Positions 8,517 to 17,712 are shown, counted from the stretch's first letter. The stretch: DNA of 64,000 nt from Microbacterium sp. K24 (GCF_004794465.1 NZ_SSDJ01000126.1:45273-109272), one strand, 5' to 3'. Translations and numbers: made by a program. The notes: generated from the letters alone by a model not told the origin.

Positions 8517-10130
8517 TTACCGGCGTGCCAGCTGCCGCACCCGCCGCACGGACTTCCCGGCGAGGTCGCGCAGCCGTCCCGAGCCCGACCGATGCAGCTC
8601 GACGGCGCCGCCCTCCGTCGCAGTGATCGTCACCGCACTTCCCGCGAGCAGCGGCGACCCCCCGGCGCGCGCGAGCACATCGGCCTCCGCCGTCACCGGA
8701 ACCGCGAACGTCCACCCCGCCCGACGCACCTTCGCGGTCAGTCGCAGCGCCGCGGGCGCCGCCTCGCCTCCGAACACCTTCAGGGGATCGATCGCCACGC
8801 GGATCGTGCCGCCGTCGCGCAGCTTCGCGTTCACGATGCGGCGCTCCATCCCGGGTTTCTCGCCCTCCAGGAACACCTCGATCCGGTCGTTGCGCAGCTC
8901 GCGTCCGGCGACCAGTGCGCCAGCCGGCAGGTCGTCGAGCGACTCCAGCGGCAGCGACGTCAGCCGTCCCGTCTCCGCCTCGAACACGAGAGCCTCCCGG
9001 CCCCCACTCGTCACCGTGGTCGTGATCGCGAGATGCAGCCCGCCGCCCCGTGACCACTCCGCGGAGCTCACCGCTACCCGCGCCTTCAGTCCCGCTTCGA
9101 ACTCGGCGAATCGCACCAGGTCGTCTCGCCGTCCGGCGCGGAGCAGCGCCACGCGGATGCGCTGCGGGAAGGCGAGCCCGGCATCCACGCCCGGGCCGAA
9201 CCGCGCCGCCACGAGCGGCGTGACCACGTCGAGCAGCCGCGTCCGGTACTCGGCCGGATAGCGCAGCATCCGCTTGCCGCTCAGCCGCTTGAGGATCTTG
9301 CCGCGCAGCCAGTGCCGCAGCAGACGATCCCGCGTCCGGCCGGGCTCGGTGTTCGCCTCGACGATGTCGAGCACCGCCTCGAGGTGCGGGTAGTAGCTCT
9401 CCGGATCGATGCGCGACGAGCTCGCACTGCCCGGATGCTTGACCCAGGCGTAGCAGGGCACGCTCGCCAGGATCGAGATCGTGCGGGCCGCGAAGTACGC
9501 CTGCATGACGTAGAGGTGATCTTCCAGCCGCACCCGGCCGACGGGGAAGCGGATGCCGTTCTCGCGGAGGAACGAGGTGCGGAAGAGCTTGTGCGGCGTG
9601 AGCATCTCGAGCAGCGGGTCTTCGCCCAGCTTCGCGTCGGGGATGTCCTTCCGGAAGATGCGCGACGGCAGCGGGCGTCCGATCCCGACCTCCCGCCCGA
9701 CGACGACATCGGAGGCGTGCGCGTCGGCATACTCCACGAGCTTCTCCAGCGCGGTGTCGAACAGGTAGTCGTCCTGGTCGACGAACTGCACATAGTCTCC
9801 CCGCGCGGCCGCGACGCCCTCGTTGCGCGGCGTGCCCGGCCACCCGGAGTGCGGAAGCGCGAGCACCCGCACGTTCGCGTGGGCGCGCTCGACCTGCTCG
9901 AGGCGGCGCTGCGTCGGCTCGTCGGAGCCGTCGTCGCAGAGCAGCACCTCGAACTGCGACGCGTCGAGGCTCTGCCGTTCGAGCGAAGCGATCAGGTCGT
10001 CGAAACTGGGGCCTGGGTTGAACACGGGAACGACGACGCTCACCCGGACGGACGGCGGGCGGACTTCGGCAGAGGCTTCAGCAGAGGGAGACATCCTCTC
10101 GAGTCCATCATCAGCGGCTGTGAGGTTCAC
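8517..10130 (-). CDS. Family 2 glycosyltransferase
   Basis: A 537-residue protein with an N-terminal GT-A domain (about 30-260). It begins VSVVVPVFNPGPSF and contains LLCDDGSDEPT and the DxD-like FVDQDDYLFD. The C-terminal half (about 330-537) is beta-rich and lacks membrane helices. GT2 enzymes of this form transfer nucleotide sugars to cell-wall or glycolipid acceptors. The GTG start is preceded by GGAAAGG; an in-frame ATG at 10094 is a weaker alternative. The closest design is teichoic-acid-type polymer glycosyltransferases, but that is inference. Confidence 0.88.
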   Translation of the reverse strand: MNLTAADDGLERMSPSAEASAEVRPPSVRVSVVVPVFNPGPSFDDLIASLERQSLDASQFEVLLCDDGSDEPTQRRLEQVERAHANVRVLALPHSGWPGTPRNEGVAAARGDYVQFVDQDDYLFDTALEKLVEYADAHASDVVVGREVGIGRPLPSRIFRKDIPDAKLGEDPLLEMLTPHKLFRTSFLRENGIRFPVGRVRLEDHLYVMQAYFAARTISILASVPCYAWVKHPGSASSSRIDPESYYPHLEAVLDIVEANTEPGRTRDRLLRHWLRGKILKRLSGKRMLRYPAEYRTRLLDVVTPLVAARFGPGVDAGLAFPQRIRVALLRAGRRDDLVRFAEFEAGLKARVAVSSAEWSRGGGLHLAITTTVTSGGREALVFEAETGRLTSLPLESLDDLPAGALVAGRELRNDRIEVFLEGEKPGMERRIVNAKLRDGGTIRVAIDPLKVFGGEAAPAALRLTAKVRRAGWTFAVPVTAEADVLARAGGSPLLAGSAVTITATEGGAVELHRSGSGRLRDLAGKSVRRVRQLARR

Positions 10131-10186
10131 GGGGATTGCCTTTCCGCCGGGCGTGTGCTGCGCGAATTCCCACCCAACCCTCAGAC

Positions 10187-10214
10187 TGAACGATATATCG
10201 TTGACTATCGTTCA
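10187..10214. promoter_or_regulatory. PadR operator
   Basis: TGAACGATA (10187-10195) and TATCGTTCA (10206-10214) form an exact 9-base inverted repeat. Inside it, AACGATATATCGTT (10189-10202) is itself a perfect palindrome. The site lies 21 bases before the PadR start, as expected for autorepression. Confidence 0.8.
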
Positions 10215-10235
10215 CCGCAGACCCAGGAGGTCATC

Positions 10236-10859
10236 ATGAACAACTCATTCCCCTTCGGCGCATCCGGCAGCAGCAACGCCGACAACCCGCTCGGCAACAT
10301 CTTCGGCACCGGCGGCCTCGGTGGCGCGAACGGTCCGGCGGGCGCGCTCTTCGAGGCGATGGACCAGCTCCGCAAGTCGTTCGAGCAGCGTCCCTCCGGC
10401 GGCTCGCGCATGGCCCGTGGCGATGTCCGCGCCGCCGTGCTCTCGCTGCTCGCCGAGAAGCCGATGCACGGCTACCAGATCATCAACGAGATCGCCGAGC
10501 GCAGCGGCGGATCCTGGAAGCCGAGCGCCGGTTCGGTCTACCCGACCCTGCAGCTCCTCGCCGATGAGGGCCTCATCTCCGCTGAGGAGCAGAACGGTCG
10601 CAAGACCTACTCGCTCACCGAGGCGGGGCGCGCCGTCGCCGGCGAGACCACCGAGGCCAAGGCCCCGTGGGAGCCCGCCGCCGGCAAGAGCGATCACCGC
10701 AACGACCCGCGCTTCACCGCCCTTCCCAAGGCCGGCGTCGATCTCGCGAGCGCCGCGGCAGCGGTCGGCAGAAGCGGTTCGCCCGAGCAGGTGCAGAGCG
10801 CCATCGACATCCTCGACGACGCGCGCCGTAAGCTCTACTCGATCCTCGCCCAGGACTGA
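10236..10859 (+). CDS. PadR family transcriptional regulator
   Basis: A 207-residue protein. A low-complexity Gly/Asn/Ser-rich head (about 1-60) precedes a PadR winged helix (about 65-140). The latter contains AVLSLLAEKPMHGYQIINEI, then GSVYPTLQLLADEGLISAEE and the wing NGRKTYSLTEAG. A charged C-terminal helical tail follows. PadR proteins repress detoxification or membrane-stress genes. The start ATG follows CCCAGGAGG. The ABC1 kinase gene begins 27 bases downstream and is probably cotranscribed. Confidence 0.9.
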   Translation: MNNSFPFGASGSSNADNPLGNIFGTGGLGGANGPAGALFEAMDQLRKSFEQRPSGGSRMARGDVRAAVLSLLAEKPMHGYQIINEIAERSGGSWKPSAGSVYPTLQLLADEGLISAEEQNGRKTYSLTEAGRAVAGETTEAKAPWEPAAGKSDHRNDPRFTALPKAGVDLASAAAAVGRSGSPEQVQSAIDILDDARRKLYSILAQD

Positions 10860-10886
10860 CCCCGGGGTGAAGAAGGAGACCCACCG

Positions 10887-12593
10887 ATGACGGATGCTGC
10901 GGCACAGGGCGTCCACCGAGCCCGCTACCGCCGCATCCTGTCGTTCGCCGCGCGCGAGTTCGTCAAGATCTGGTGGTTCGAGCTGGTTCTGCCGCGATTC
11001 GGCATGACCTCGATCGCCGAGCGCACCCGCGGCCCGCGGATGCAGAAGTTCGCTCGCCGGTTCCACGGGCTGGCGATCGAGCTCGGCGGCCTGATGATCA
11101 AGGTCGGCCAGTTCATGTCGTCGCGCCTCGACGTGCTGCCGCCCGAGATCACCGCCGAGCTCGAGGGTCTGCAGGACGAGGTCCCCGCGGTGCCCTTCGC
11201 CGACCTCCGCGTCGTCGCCGAAGCCGAGCTGGGGATGCCGCTGTCACAGGCCTATGCCTGGTTCGATGAGACGCCGGTGGCGGCGGCATCCCTCGGTCAG
11301 GCGCATCGCGCCCGGCTGTCGGAGGTCGACGCGTCGGACACGGGACTCGAGAACGTCGTCGTGAAGGTGCAGCGTCCGGGCATCGACGAGATCGTCGCGG
11401 TCGACCTCGCCGCGCTCCGTCGGGTCGGCCGGTGGCTGACCCGCGTGCGCCTCGTCGCCGACCGCGTCGACGCGCCCGCGCTCGTCGAGGAGTTCGCGCA
11501 CACGAGCCTCGAGGAGATCGACTACCTGCACGAAGCCGCGAGCGCTGAGCGGTTCCGCGAGAACTTCGCCGACGACGCGCGCGTCGATGCCCCCGAGATC
11601 GTCTGGGAGCGGTCGACCCGCCGCGTGCTGACGCTGTCGGACGTCACCGCGATCAAGATCAACGACACCGACGCGCTCCGTGCGGCGGGCATCGATCCGA
11701 CCGAGGTCGCCGCCGTGTTCGCCGAGGTCATGTTCGACCAGGTCTTCACGCACAGCTTCGTGCACGCCGATCCGCATCCGGGCAACATCTTCGTGACGCC
11801 CGTCCCGAACGCGACGTCGGATGCCGGCGGGCTGAACTTCCGCCTCACCTTCATCGACTTCGGGATGATGGCCGAGGTTCCCGACAATCTGCGCAACGGA
11901 CTGCGCACACTCCTCATCGCGGTCGCCGGGCGCGACAGCCGGGGACTCGTGGCCGCCGCGAAGGAGATCGGCGTCCTGCTGCCCTCCGCCGACACCAATG
12001 AGCTCGAGCGCGCGCTCACCACGCTCTTCGGCCGCTTCGGCGGCATGGGGTTCGCCGAGCTGAGCAAGGTCGATCCGCGGGAGTTCAAGGACTTCGCCGA
12101 CGAGTTCGGCGACATGGTGCGTTCGCTGCCGCTCCAGCTGCCCGAGAACATGCTGCTGCTGATCCGCGCGGTATCGCTGACCTCCGGCATGTGCAGCGGT
12201 CTCGATCCGTCGTTCAACGTGTGGGATGCCGCGGAGCCCTACGCCGGCCGTCTGCTGCGCGACGAGTCGGGCAACCTGATCCAGGACATGGCCCAGCAGG
12301 CCATGGCGACCGCGGCCATCACGATGCGCCTGCCTCGTCGCATCGACGACATCATCACGCGCATCGACGACGGCAACGTGTCGTTCGACACCTCGCGGCT
12401 GGAGCGCCGCCTCGACCGCCTCGAGGGCATCGCGCGCCGCATCGCCTCGGGGGTGCTCTTCGCCGCGATGCTCGTCGGCGGCGCGCTCCTCGTCACGCCG
12501 CTGCCTCCGCTCGGCATCACGCTGATCTGCGTCTCCGCGCTGCCGCTGCTGCACGCCGTGTTCGCGGGGATCGGCCGGCGCGGACCCCGCTAG
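10887..12593 (+). CDS. ABC1/UbiB (AarF) family atypical kinase
   Basis: A 568-residue ADCK/UbiB-like protein. Diagnostic pieces are KVGQFMSSRLD (the KxGQ motif), the alanine-rich loop AAASLGQAHRA, the lysine in VVKVQRPGI, the catalytic-loop FVHADPHPGNIF and the DFG in FIDFGMM. The C-terminus (about 525-560) has two hydrophobic helices that would anchor it in the membrane. Family members influence isoprenoid-quinone or lipid biology. Actinobacteria use menaquinone, so a ubiquinone role does not apply directly. It lies 27 bases after the PadR gene. Confidence 0.92.
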   Translation: MTDAAAQGVHRARYRRILSFAAREFVKIWWFELVLPRFGMTSIAERTRGPRMQKFARRFHGLAIELGGLMIKVGQFMSSRLDVLPPEITAELEGLQDEVPAVPFADLRVVAEAELGMPLSQAYAWFDETPVAAASLGQAHRARLSEVDASDTGLENVVVKVQRPGIDEIVAVDLAALRRVGRWLTRVRLVADRVDAPALVEEFAHTSLEEIDYLHEAASAERFRENFADDARVDAPEIVWERSTRRVLTLSDVTAIKINDTDALRAAGIDPTEVAAVFAEVMFDQVFTHSFVHADPHPGNIFVTPVPNATSDAGGLNFRLTFIDFGMMAEVPDNLRNGLRTLLIAVAGRDSRGLVAAAKEIGVLLPSADTNELERALTTLFGRFGGMGFAELSKVDPREFKDFADEFGDMVRSLPLQLPENMLLLIRAVSLTSGMCSGLDPSFNVWDAAEPYAGRLLRDESGNLIQDMAQQAMATAAITMRLPRRIDDIITRIDDGNVSFDTSRLERRLDRLEGIARRIASGVLFAAMLVGGALLVTPLPPLGITLICVSALPLLHAVFAGIGRRGPR

Positions 12594-12632
12594 ATCCGGC
12601 ACCGGAATACCGCCATGGGAGAATCGCTTCCC

Positions 12633-14585
12633 ATGGACACTCGCGACGAGAAGCCACCCGCACGCTCCGAGGCAACGGGCACAGTCCGTCAGCCGGGTCG
12701 AGCGGCGGAGACCGCGAAGAAGATCGTCCGTGACATCGCGGCCGTCCCGCCGCGCAGTGTGCATCCCGCGCTCGTCCCCGGCGTCTCGGTCGAAGAGACG
12801 GGCCGCACCTACCGCACCGACACGCTCGTGTTCGGCGTCGCGCTCACCCTCGTGGTCGCGTTCATCGCCTGGGGAGTCCTCGCGGGCGACAACATGTCGG
12901 GCACGACGTCGACCGTCCTCGCCTGGGTCGTCGAGTACTTCGGCTTCTTCTTCACCACGATCGCCACGATCATCCTGGTCTTCATGCTGTTCATCGGCTT
13001 CAGTCGTTACGGCCGCATCCCGCTCGGCCGCGACGACGAAGAGCCCCAGTTCTCGATGTTCTCGTGGATCTCGATGCTGTTCGCAGCGGGTATGGGCATC
13101 GGGCTGGTGTTCTGGGGTGCGGCCGAACCGCTGACGTTCTTCGAGACGCCGCCGCCCGGCACCGTCGAGGCGAACACGCTCGAGGCCATGCACACCGCGC
13201 AGGCGCAGGTGCTCTACCACTGGGGTCCGCAGGCGTGGGCCTTCTACGCCCTCGTCGGCGGCGCCATCGCGTACGGCGCCTTCCGTCGGGGTCGCGCCCC
13301 GCTGATCTCGTCGATCTTCGCGCCCTTGCTCGGGGAGGGCCGCACGGCCGGACCGGTCGGCCGCACGATCGATATCTTCTCCATCATCGTGACGCTGTTC
13401 GGCACCGCCGCATCCCTCGGGTTGGGCGCCCTGCAGATCGGGCACGGCGTCGAGATCGTCAGCGGCATCGGCGAACTCGGCAACGGGGTGCTCATCGCCG
13501 TCATCGCCGTTCTCACCGCCTGCTTCATCGCCTCTGCCGTCTCCGGCGTCTCGAAGGGGATCCGCGCGCTGTCGAACATCAACGCGGTCGCCGCTCTCGT
13601 GCTGGCCTTCTTCGTCTTCTTCGTCGGGCCGACGCTGCTGATCCTGAACGTCATCCCCTCCGTCGCGGTGCAGTTCCTCGGAGACCTGCCCGGCATGGTC
13701 GCCCGCTCCGCGTCGCAGGGCGACGAGGCGCAGATGTTCCTGTCGAGCTGGACGATCTTCTACTGGGCGTGGTGGATCTCCTGGTCGCCCTTCGTCGGCA
13801 TGTTCATCGCGAAGATCTCCCGCGGTCGCACGCTCCGCCAGTTCGTGTCGGTCGTCATCCTGGTGCCTTCCGCGATCTCGCTGGTGTGGTTCGCGATCTT
13901 CGGCACGACCGCGATCCAGCAGCAGATGGACGGCGCAGGCCTCATCGTCGACCCACCGGAGGAGGTGCTGTTCGGCGTGCTCGAGAACCTGCCGTTCCCG
14001 CTGATCTCCAGCATCCTGCTGATCCTTCTGATCTCGATCTTCTTCATCACGGGCGCGGATTCCTCCTCCCTGGTGATGGGCACCCTCTCGCAGCAGGGGC
14101 GGCCGGAGCCGTCGCGCTGGGTGACCATCGTGTGGGGATCGCTCGTGGGCGTGATTGCGGCGGTGCTACTCGTGTCGGGCGAGGAGGGGAGCGGGCTGCG
14201 CGCGCTCCAGAACGTCACGATCATCGCGGCGCTGCCGTTCGCGGTGATCATGGCGTTCATGATGGTCGCGTTCATGAAGGATCTGCGCCGCGACCCGATG
14301 ATCCTGCGCGAACGGTACGCGCGCATGGCCGTGCGGCACAGCGTGATGGCGGGTCTCGAGGAGTACGGCGACGACTTCGCGCTGCGGCCGGTCGAGTACG
14401 ACCACTCCGAGGACGATCTCGCCTGGATCGACGAGTCCACGGTCGACGACAGCCTCGCGGAGGTCTACGAGGCTGCGACCGAAACGATCGACGTCATCCC
14501 CCACGCGGATGCTGCCGCCGAGGGCACCTCGACTGCCGGGCTCGCGGAGCAGACGGCCGAGGCGGCAGACAGGCCGGACGCGTGA
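12633..14585 (+). CDS. BCCT family compatible-solute transporter
   Basis: A 650-residue betaine/carnitine/choline-type carrier with 12 membrane helices between about 65 and 560. The family signature region reads FYWAWWISWSPFVGMFIA, followed by KISRGRTLRQF. The glycine-rich helix-3 stretch is FAAGMGIGLVFWGAAEP. Long hydrophilic N- and C-terminal tails (the C-tail acidic) resemble osmosensing BCCT proteins such as BetP. Substrate is probably glycine betaine or a relative, imported with Na+ or H+. ATG 12633 is preferred, with GGGAGA before it; ATG 12615 is in frame. Confidence 0.9.
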   Translation: MDTRDEKPPARSEATGTVRQPGRAAETAKKIVRDIAAVPPRSVHPALVPGVSVEETGRTYRTDTLVFGVALTLVVAFIAWGVLAGDNMSGTTSTVLAWVVEYFGFFFTTIATIILVFMLFIGFSRYGRIPLGRDDEEPQFSMFSWISMLFAAGMGIGLVFWGAAEPLTFFETPPPGTVEANTLEAMHTAQAQVLYHWGPQAWAFYALVGGAIAYGAFRRGRAPLISSIFAPLLGEGRTAGPVGRTIDIFSIIVTLFGTAASLGLGALQIGHGVEIVSGIGELGNGVLIAVIAVLTACFIASAVSGVSKGIRALSNINAVAALVLAFFVFFVGPTLLILNVIPSVAVQFLGDLPGMVARSASQGDEAQMFLSSWTIFYWAWWISWSPFVGMFIAKISRGRTLRQFVSVVILVPSAISLVWFAIFGTTAIQQQMDGAGLIVDPPEEVLFGVLENLPFPLISSILLILLISIFFITGADSSSLVMGTLSQQGRPEPSRWVTIVWGSLVGVIAAVLLVSGEEGSGLRALQNVTIIAALPFAVIMAFMMVAFMKDLRRDPMILRERYARMAVRHSVMAGLEEYGDDFALRPVEYDHSEDDLAWIDESTVDDSLAEVYEAATETIDVIPHADAAAEGTSTAGLAEQTAEAADRPDA

Positions 14586-14631
14586 GCCCGCAGGCGTGAC
14601 GAGCCACGCTCTCTGCCGCGGCCCCATTTCC

Positions 14632-14649
14632 TGTACAATAATCTGTACA
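14632..14649. promoter_or_regulatory. YefM-type operator (two TGTACA cores)
   Basis: TGTACA occurs at 14632-14637 and 14644-14649, with centres 12 bases apart, just upstream of the antitoxin start. Each hexamer is a palindrome. The same core and 12-base spacing are known for the E. coli yefM-yoeB operator. Here they precede a protein whose N-terminus looks like Phd/YefM, which supports autoregulation by that domain. Confidence 0.82.
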
Positions 14650-14666
14650 TATTTTGAGGAGTGGCG

Positions 14667-15122
14667 ATGGATGTGACTTCGGTGTCCGATGCTCGCGCTG
14701 GCCTCTCGCGCATCATCGGGTCGTTCCGCGAAGGATCAGCAGTGCCGGTGATCATCGGATCCCACCGCCGGCCGGAGGCCGTTCTCCTTCCCTTTGCCCG
14801 CTATCGCGCGCTCACGGAGGAGAAGCCGACCGCGGTCGGACTCGATCGATTGCGGGAGCTCAGGTCGCTCATCCAGCGCTTGGCGTCGGCATCCCATCTC
14901 GACGATGTGCAGGTCTACGGCTCCATCGCTCGCGGCGACCAGACCGAACTGAGCGACGTCGACCTGCTGGTCACGCCGCGAACAGAGGCGACGATGTTCG
15001 ACATCGCGCAGTTCGAGATCGACATGGAGACGCTGCTGGGTGTGCCGGTGTCGGTCGTCAGCGCGGCGGCGTTGCGTCCTGAACGCGATGCGGCGATCCT
15101 GCGAGAAGCGGTGAGGTTGTGA
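14667..15122 (+). CDS. MNT nucleotidyltransferase antitoxin with Phd/YefM-like N-terminus
   Basis: A 151-residue two-domain protein. Residues 1-50 (SVSDARAGLSRIIGSFREG, then RPEAVLLPFARYRAL) match the Phd/YefM antitoxin fold, a DNA-binding dimer. Residues 60-151 form a minimal nucleotidyltransferase with GSIARG at 85-90, then SDVD at 96-99. In HEPN/MNT (type VII) modules the MNT partner neutralises the HEPN RNase, in known cases by adding AMP near its active site. The next gene is that HEPN, overlapping by GTGA. ATG 14667 is used because AGGAG lies 5 bases before it; GTG 14661 overlaps that site. The extra N-terminal domain is unusual and would explain the TGTACA operator. Confidence 0.85.
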   Translation: MDVTSVSDARAGLSRIIGSFREGSAVPVIIGSHRRPEAVLLPFARYRALTEEKPTAVGLDRLRELRSLIQRLASASHLDDVQVYGSIARGDQTELSDVDLLVTPRTEATMFDIAQFEIDMETLLGVPVSVVSAAALRPERDAAILREAVRL

Positions 15123-15535
15123 ACTCCGCAGATCGCGTCGACCGATGGCTCGCGGATCTTCGCGACACGCTTGCTCGGGCGGCCCGACTCGCCGAGCGCG
15201 GCCGAGATGCGTTCGATGAGGATGACGCACTGTCGCTCGCCTTCGAAGCGCTGTCGAATCGCATCGGTGAGCTCGCGAAGCGACTCGTCCATGCCGATCC
15301 CGCGCGCTTCGCCGACCCGGTGTGGCGCCAGGCGGCCCGCAACCGCGACTTCGTCGTGCATCGTGACGACCGCCTGGACGGCGAGCTGCTGTGGCGCACG
15401 GTGACGACGGCCTTTCCCGTTCTCGAGGGGCTGGTGCGCGCCGAGATCGGTGCAGCTGCCGATCGGGAGACTCCCGCGATCACGAAGGGTCGTGACCCCG
15501 TCCCGTCTTCGTCCCCGTCTCGGCCGCAGCCGTGA
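15119..15535 (+). CDS. HEPN (HepT-like) toxin
   Basis: A 138-residue helical HEPN protein starting with GTG inside the stop of the antitoxin gene. The RNase motif Rx4-6H is present as RNRDFVVH at residues 74-81, giving R76-x4-H81. The HepT-like hallmark tyrosine following the motif (RxxxxHxY) is replaced: HRDD is seen instead of HxY. AMPylation of a tyrosine, as in MntA/HepT pairs, may therefore not apply. The tail after about 118 is low-complexity and its last 56 bases overlap the convergent gene ending at 15480. Confidence 0.82.
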   Translation: MNSADRVDRWLADLRDTLARAARLAERGRDAFDEDDALSLAFEALSNRIGELAKRLVHADPARFADPVWRQAARNRDFVVHRDDRLDGELLWRTVTTAFPVLEGLVRAEIGAAADRETPAITKGRDPVPSSSPSRPQP

Positions 15536-17057
15536 TCCGCGCCGCCATGCCCGCGAAGATGAACCCGTGGAACGGCAGCACGGCGAGCCAGTACAGTCGT
15601 CCGCTCAGCCCCCGCGGGAAGAACACGGCCCTCTGCTCGTAGCGCGCGCCGGCTCCGTCGGCGATCGCCCGCAGCTCGAGCCACGCCTCGCCGGGCACCT
15701 TCATCTCGGCGCGGAGCCGCAGCAGCCCGGCATCCTCTTCGCCCGAGTGCGGCTGCGACACGGCCTCGACGCGCCAGAAGTCGATCGCGTCGCCGATGCG
15801 CGCCGCGGTGCGGTTGCGTCGACCGCGTCGCAGCCCGACGCCGCCGACCAGGCGGTCCATCACCCCGCGCACGGCCCACAGGAACGGCGACGAGTACCAC
15901 CCGTTCTCTCCGCCGATGCCGATGATCACGCGCCAGAGATCGTCGACGGATGCCTTCGTCTCGAGCGACCGCGCATCGGTGAACACCGTGCGCCCCGCCC
16001 AGTCGGGGTCGCTCGGCAGCGGGTCGCTCGGCGCCCCCGATACCTCGGAGTCCTGCCAGCTGGTCTCGATGTTGTCGGCGTTGACGCGACCGAGCGCGAG
16101 GGCGACCGCCCGGCGATACGGGGTGAGACCTCCGTCGGGCCGGGGGATGAGGTCGTCGACCGTGCGGTCCTTCACCACGCACTCGTTCTGCAGCGACGCG
16201 ACGAGCGGACGCGCGATCGACCGCGGAACCGGCGTCACGAGGTTCACCCAGTGCGAGGCGAGCCACGGCGTGAGCACGGGCAGCGAGGCGATAGCCCGCT
16301 GCCGCAACCCGGCCTCGACCGCGTATCCGTTCATCATCTGCCCGTACCGCAGCACGTCGGGCCCGCCGATGTCGACCGCGCGGTTCACGCTCTCGTCGAC
16401 CCGGGCGGCGCCGAGCAGGTAGTGCAGCACGTCGCGCACGGCGATCGGCTGGATGCGGTTGCGCACCCACTTCGGCGCGGGCATGTACGGCAGCACGTCG
16501 GTGAGGTGCCGGATCATCTCGAACGACGCCGACCCCGAGCCGATCACGACTCCGGCCTGCAGCACGAGCGTCGGCACTCCGGAGTGCAGGAACGTCTCGC
16601 CGACCTCCACGCGCGACCGCAGGTGCGGCGACAGCTTCACGTCGTCGGGATGCAGGCCGCCGAGGTAGACGAGCCGGTGTACTCCCGCGCGGGCCGCGGC
16701 ATCGGCCACGGTCGTCGCGGCGCGCTCGTCGCTCTCTTCGAATCCCTTGCCGGCGGTCATCGAATGGATCAGGTAGTAGACGACGTCGACGTCGTCGACG
16801 GCCTCGGCGACGGCATCCGCATCGTCGGCCGACCCCTCGACGATCTCGCAGTCGGGACCCCAGGGGAAGGATGCCGCGCGCACGGCGTCTCTGGCCAGCA
16901 CCCGCACCCGGTAGCCGGCGTTGAGCAGGCGCGGAGTCAGTCGTCCGCCGATGTAGCCGGTCGCGCCGAGCACGAGCGCGCGCGGTGCGGAGCCGTCTTC
17001 GCGGGGGACGGCGCGCAGCGCCTCTTCGCGTCCGGTGGGCTGGGTGAGCTCGGTCAT
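15480..17057 (-). CDS. NAD(P)-binding SDR-like protein with DUF2867 domain
   Basis: A 525-residue protein. An extended, atypical SDR domain (about 25-330) has the cofactor loop GATGYIGG and HSMTAGKGFEESD in place of the usual catalytic region. A C-terminal DUF2867 domain (about 370-500) begins EVSGAPSDP and contains GENGWYSSPFLWAVRGVMDR. Proteins of this architecture are common in actinobacteria; their substrates are undefined. A final hydrophobic stretch, LYWLAVLPFHGFIFAGMAAR, may touch the membrane. The gene converges with and overlaps the HEPN gene by 56 bases. Confidence 0.85.
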   Translation of the reverse strand: MTELTQPTGREEALRAVPREDGSAPRALVLGATGYIGGRLTPRLLNAGYRVRVLARDAVRAASFPWGPDCEIVEGSADDADAVAEAVDDVDVVYYLIHSMTAGKGFEESDERAATTVADAAARAGVHRLVYLGGLHPDDVKLSPHLRSRVEVGETFLHSGVPTLVLQAGVVIGSGSASFEMIRHLTDVLPYMPAPKWVRNRIQPIAVRDVLHYLLGAARVDESVNRAVDIGGPDVLRYGQMMNGYAVEAGLRQRAIASLPVLTPWLASHWVNLVTPVPRSIARPLVASLQNECVVKDRTVDDLIPRPDGGLTPYRRAVALALGRVNADNIETSWQDSEVSGAPSDPLPSDPDWAGRTVFTDARSLETKASVDDLWRVIIGIGGENGWYSSPFLWAVRGVMDRLVGGVGLRRGRRNRTAARIGDAIDFWRVEAVSQPHSGEEDAGLLRLRAEMKVPGEAWLELRAIADGAGARYEQRAVFFPRGLSGRLYWLAVLPFHGFIFAGMAARITAAAETGTKTGRGHDPS

Positions 17058-17136
17058 GGGTCGAGGTTATGCCGGACCGGCGACAGGGAGAAGCGGGTGG
17101 CGCGCGGCCGGTCGGAGATGTAAGGCGGCAGTGGTG

Positions 17137-17187
17137 TGCAACTCGAGGGTTGCATTCAAGCCGAGGATGTGCAACTCTGGAATTGCA
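17137..17187. promoter_or_regulatory. Tandem operators before SRPBCC-ArsR operon
   Basis: TGCAACTCGAGGGTTGCA (17137-17154) and TGCAACTCTGGAATTGCA (17170-17187) share TGCAA outer arms and 18-base length, 33 bases apart. They lie upstream of the SRPBCC gene whose partner is an ArsR regulator, and are inferred targets of it. Confidence 0.75.
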
Positions 17188-17229
17188 GATGAGTGGTGAT
17201 CCCACCGCTCCGCGACGAAAGGACGCATC

Positions 17230-17712
17230 ATGGTGAACATGACAGAGAACGCAGGCTCCGTCGTCGACGAGGAGACCTTCTCCGTTCGACGCACGATCCG
17301 CATCGCGGCATCCATCGATAAGGTCTGGCGAGCCGTCGCCGAACCCGAGCACATCTCCCGGTGGTTCGGGCGCACGCAGCTCGACGGCGCCGGCGTCGGC
17401 GCGACGGGCACGATGAGCTTCCCCGAGGACGACGTGATCCCCCTGCGCGTCGAGGCGTACGACGAGCCGCACGTCATCAGCTACCGGTGGAACAACGACG
17501 ATGCCGCCGACGGACTGCCCGACGCGATCGACGAGAGCACCTCGACCGTCTTCACGTTCACCCTCGACGAGATCGACGGCGGCACGCAGCTCACCGTCGT
17601 CGAGAGCGGCTTCGAGCGCACGTCCGCTCCGCGGGAGAACCTCGAGAGCCACCGCACCGGCTGGGACGCCGAGCTCGACAAGATGGTCGCGCTCGTCGAG
17701 GGCGAAGCATGA
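17230..17712 (+). CDS. SRPBCC (AHSA1-like) domain protein
   Basis: A 160-residue START/Bet v1-like protein. RTIRIAASIDKVWRAVAEPE opens the fold and RWFGRTQLDG follows. The end GWDAELDKMVALVEGEA is the usual helix. The fold makes a hydrophobic pocket; such proteins are often cotranscribed with ArsR regulators, as here, but the ligand is unknown. AAAGGA precedes ATG 17230. The gene overlaps the ArsR start by ATGA, so the pair is coupled. Confidence 0.9.
   Translation: MVNMTENAGSVVDEETFSVRRTIRIAASIDKVWRAVAEPEHISRWFGRTQLDGAGVGATGTMSFPEDDVIPLRVEAYDEPHVISYRWNNDDAADGLPDAIDESTSTVFTFTLDEIDGGTQLTVVESGFERTSAPRENLESHRTGWDAELDKMVALVEGEA

Noticed and set aside
7693..9843. Minus-strand frame spanning methionine aminopeptidase and the glycosyltransferase
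   Set aside because: It lies in the wrong frame of the glycosyltransferase and has no family match.
11244..13445. Long minus-strand open frame opposite the ABC1 kinase and BCCT genes
   Set aside because: It is the complement of strongly biased coding sequence, has no recognisable domain, and crosses two real genes.
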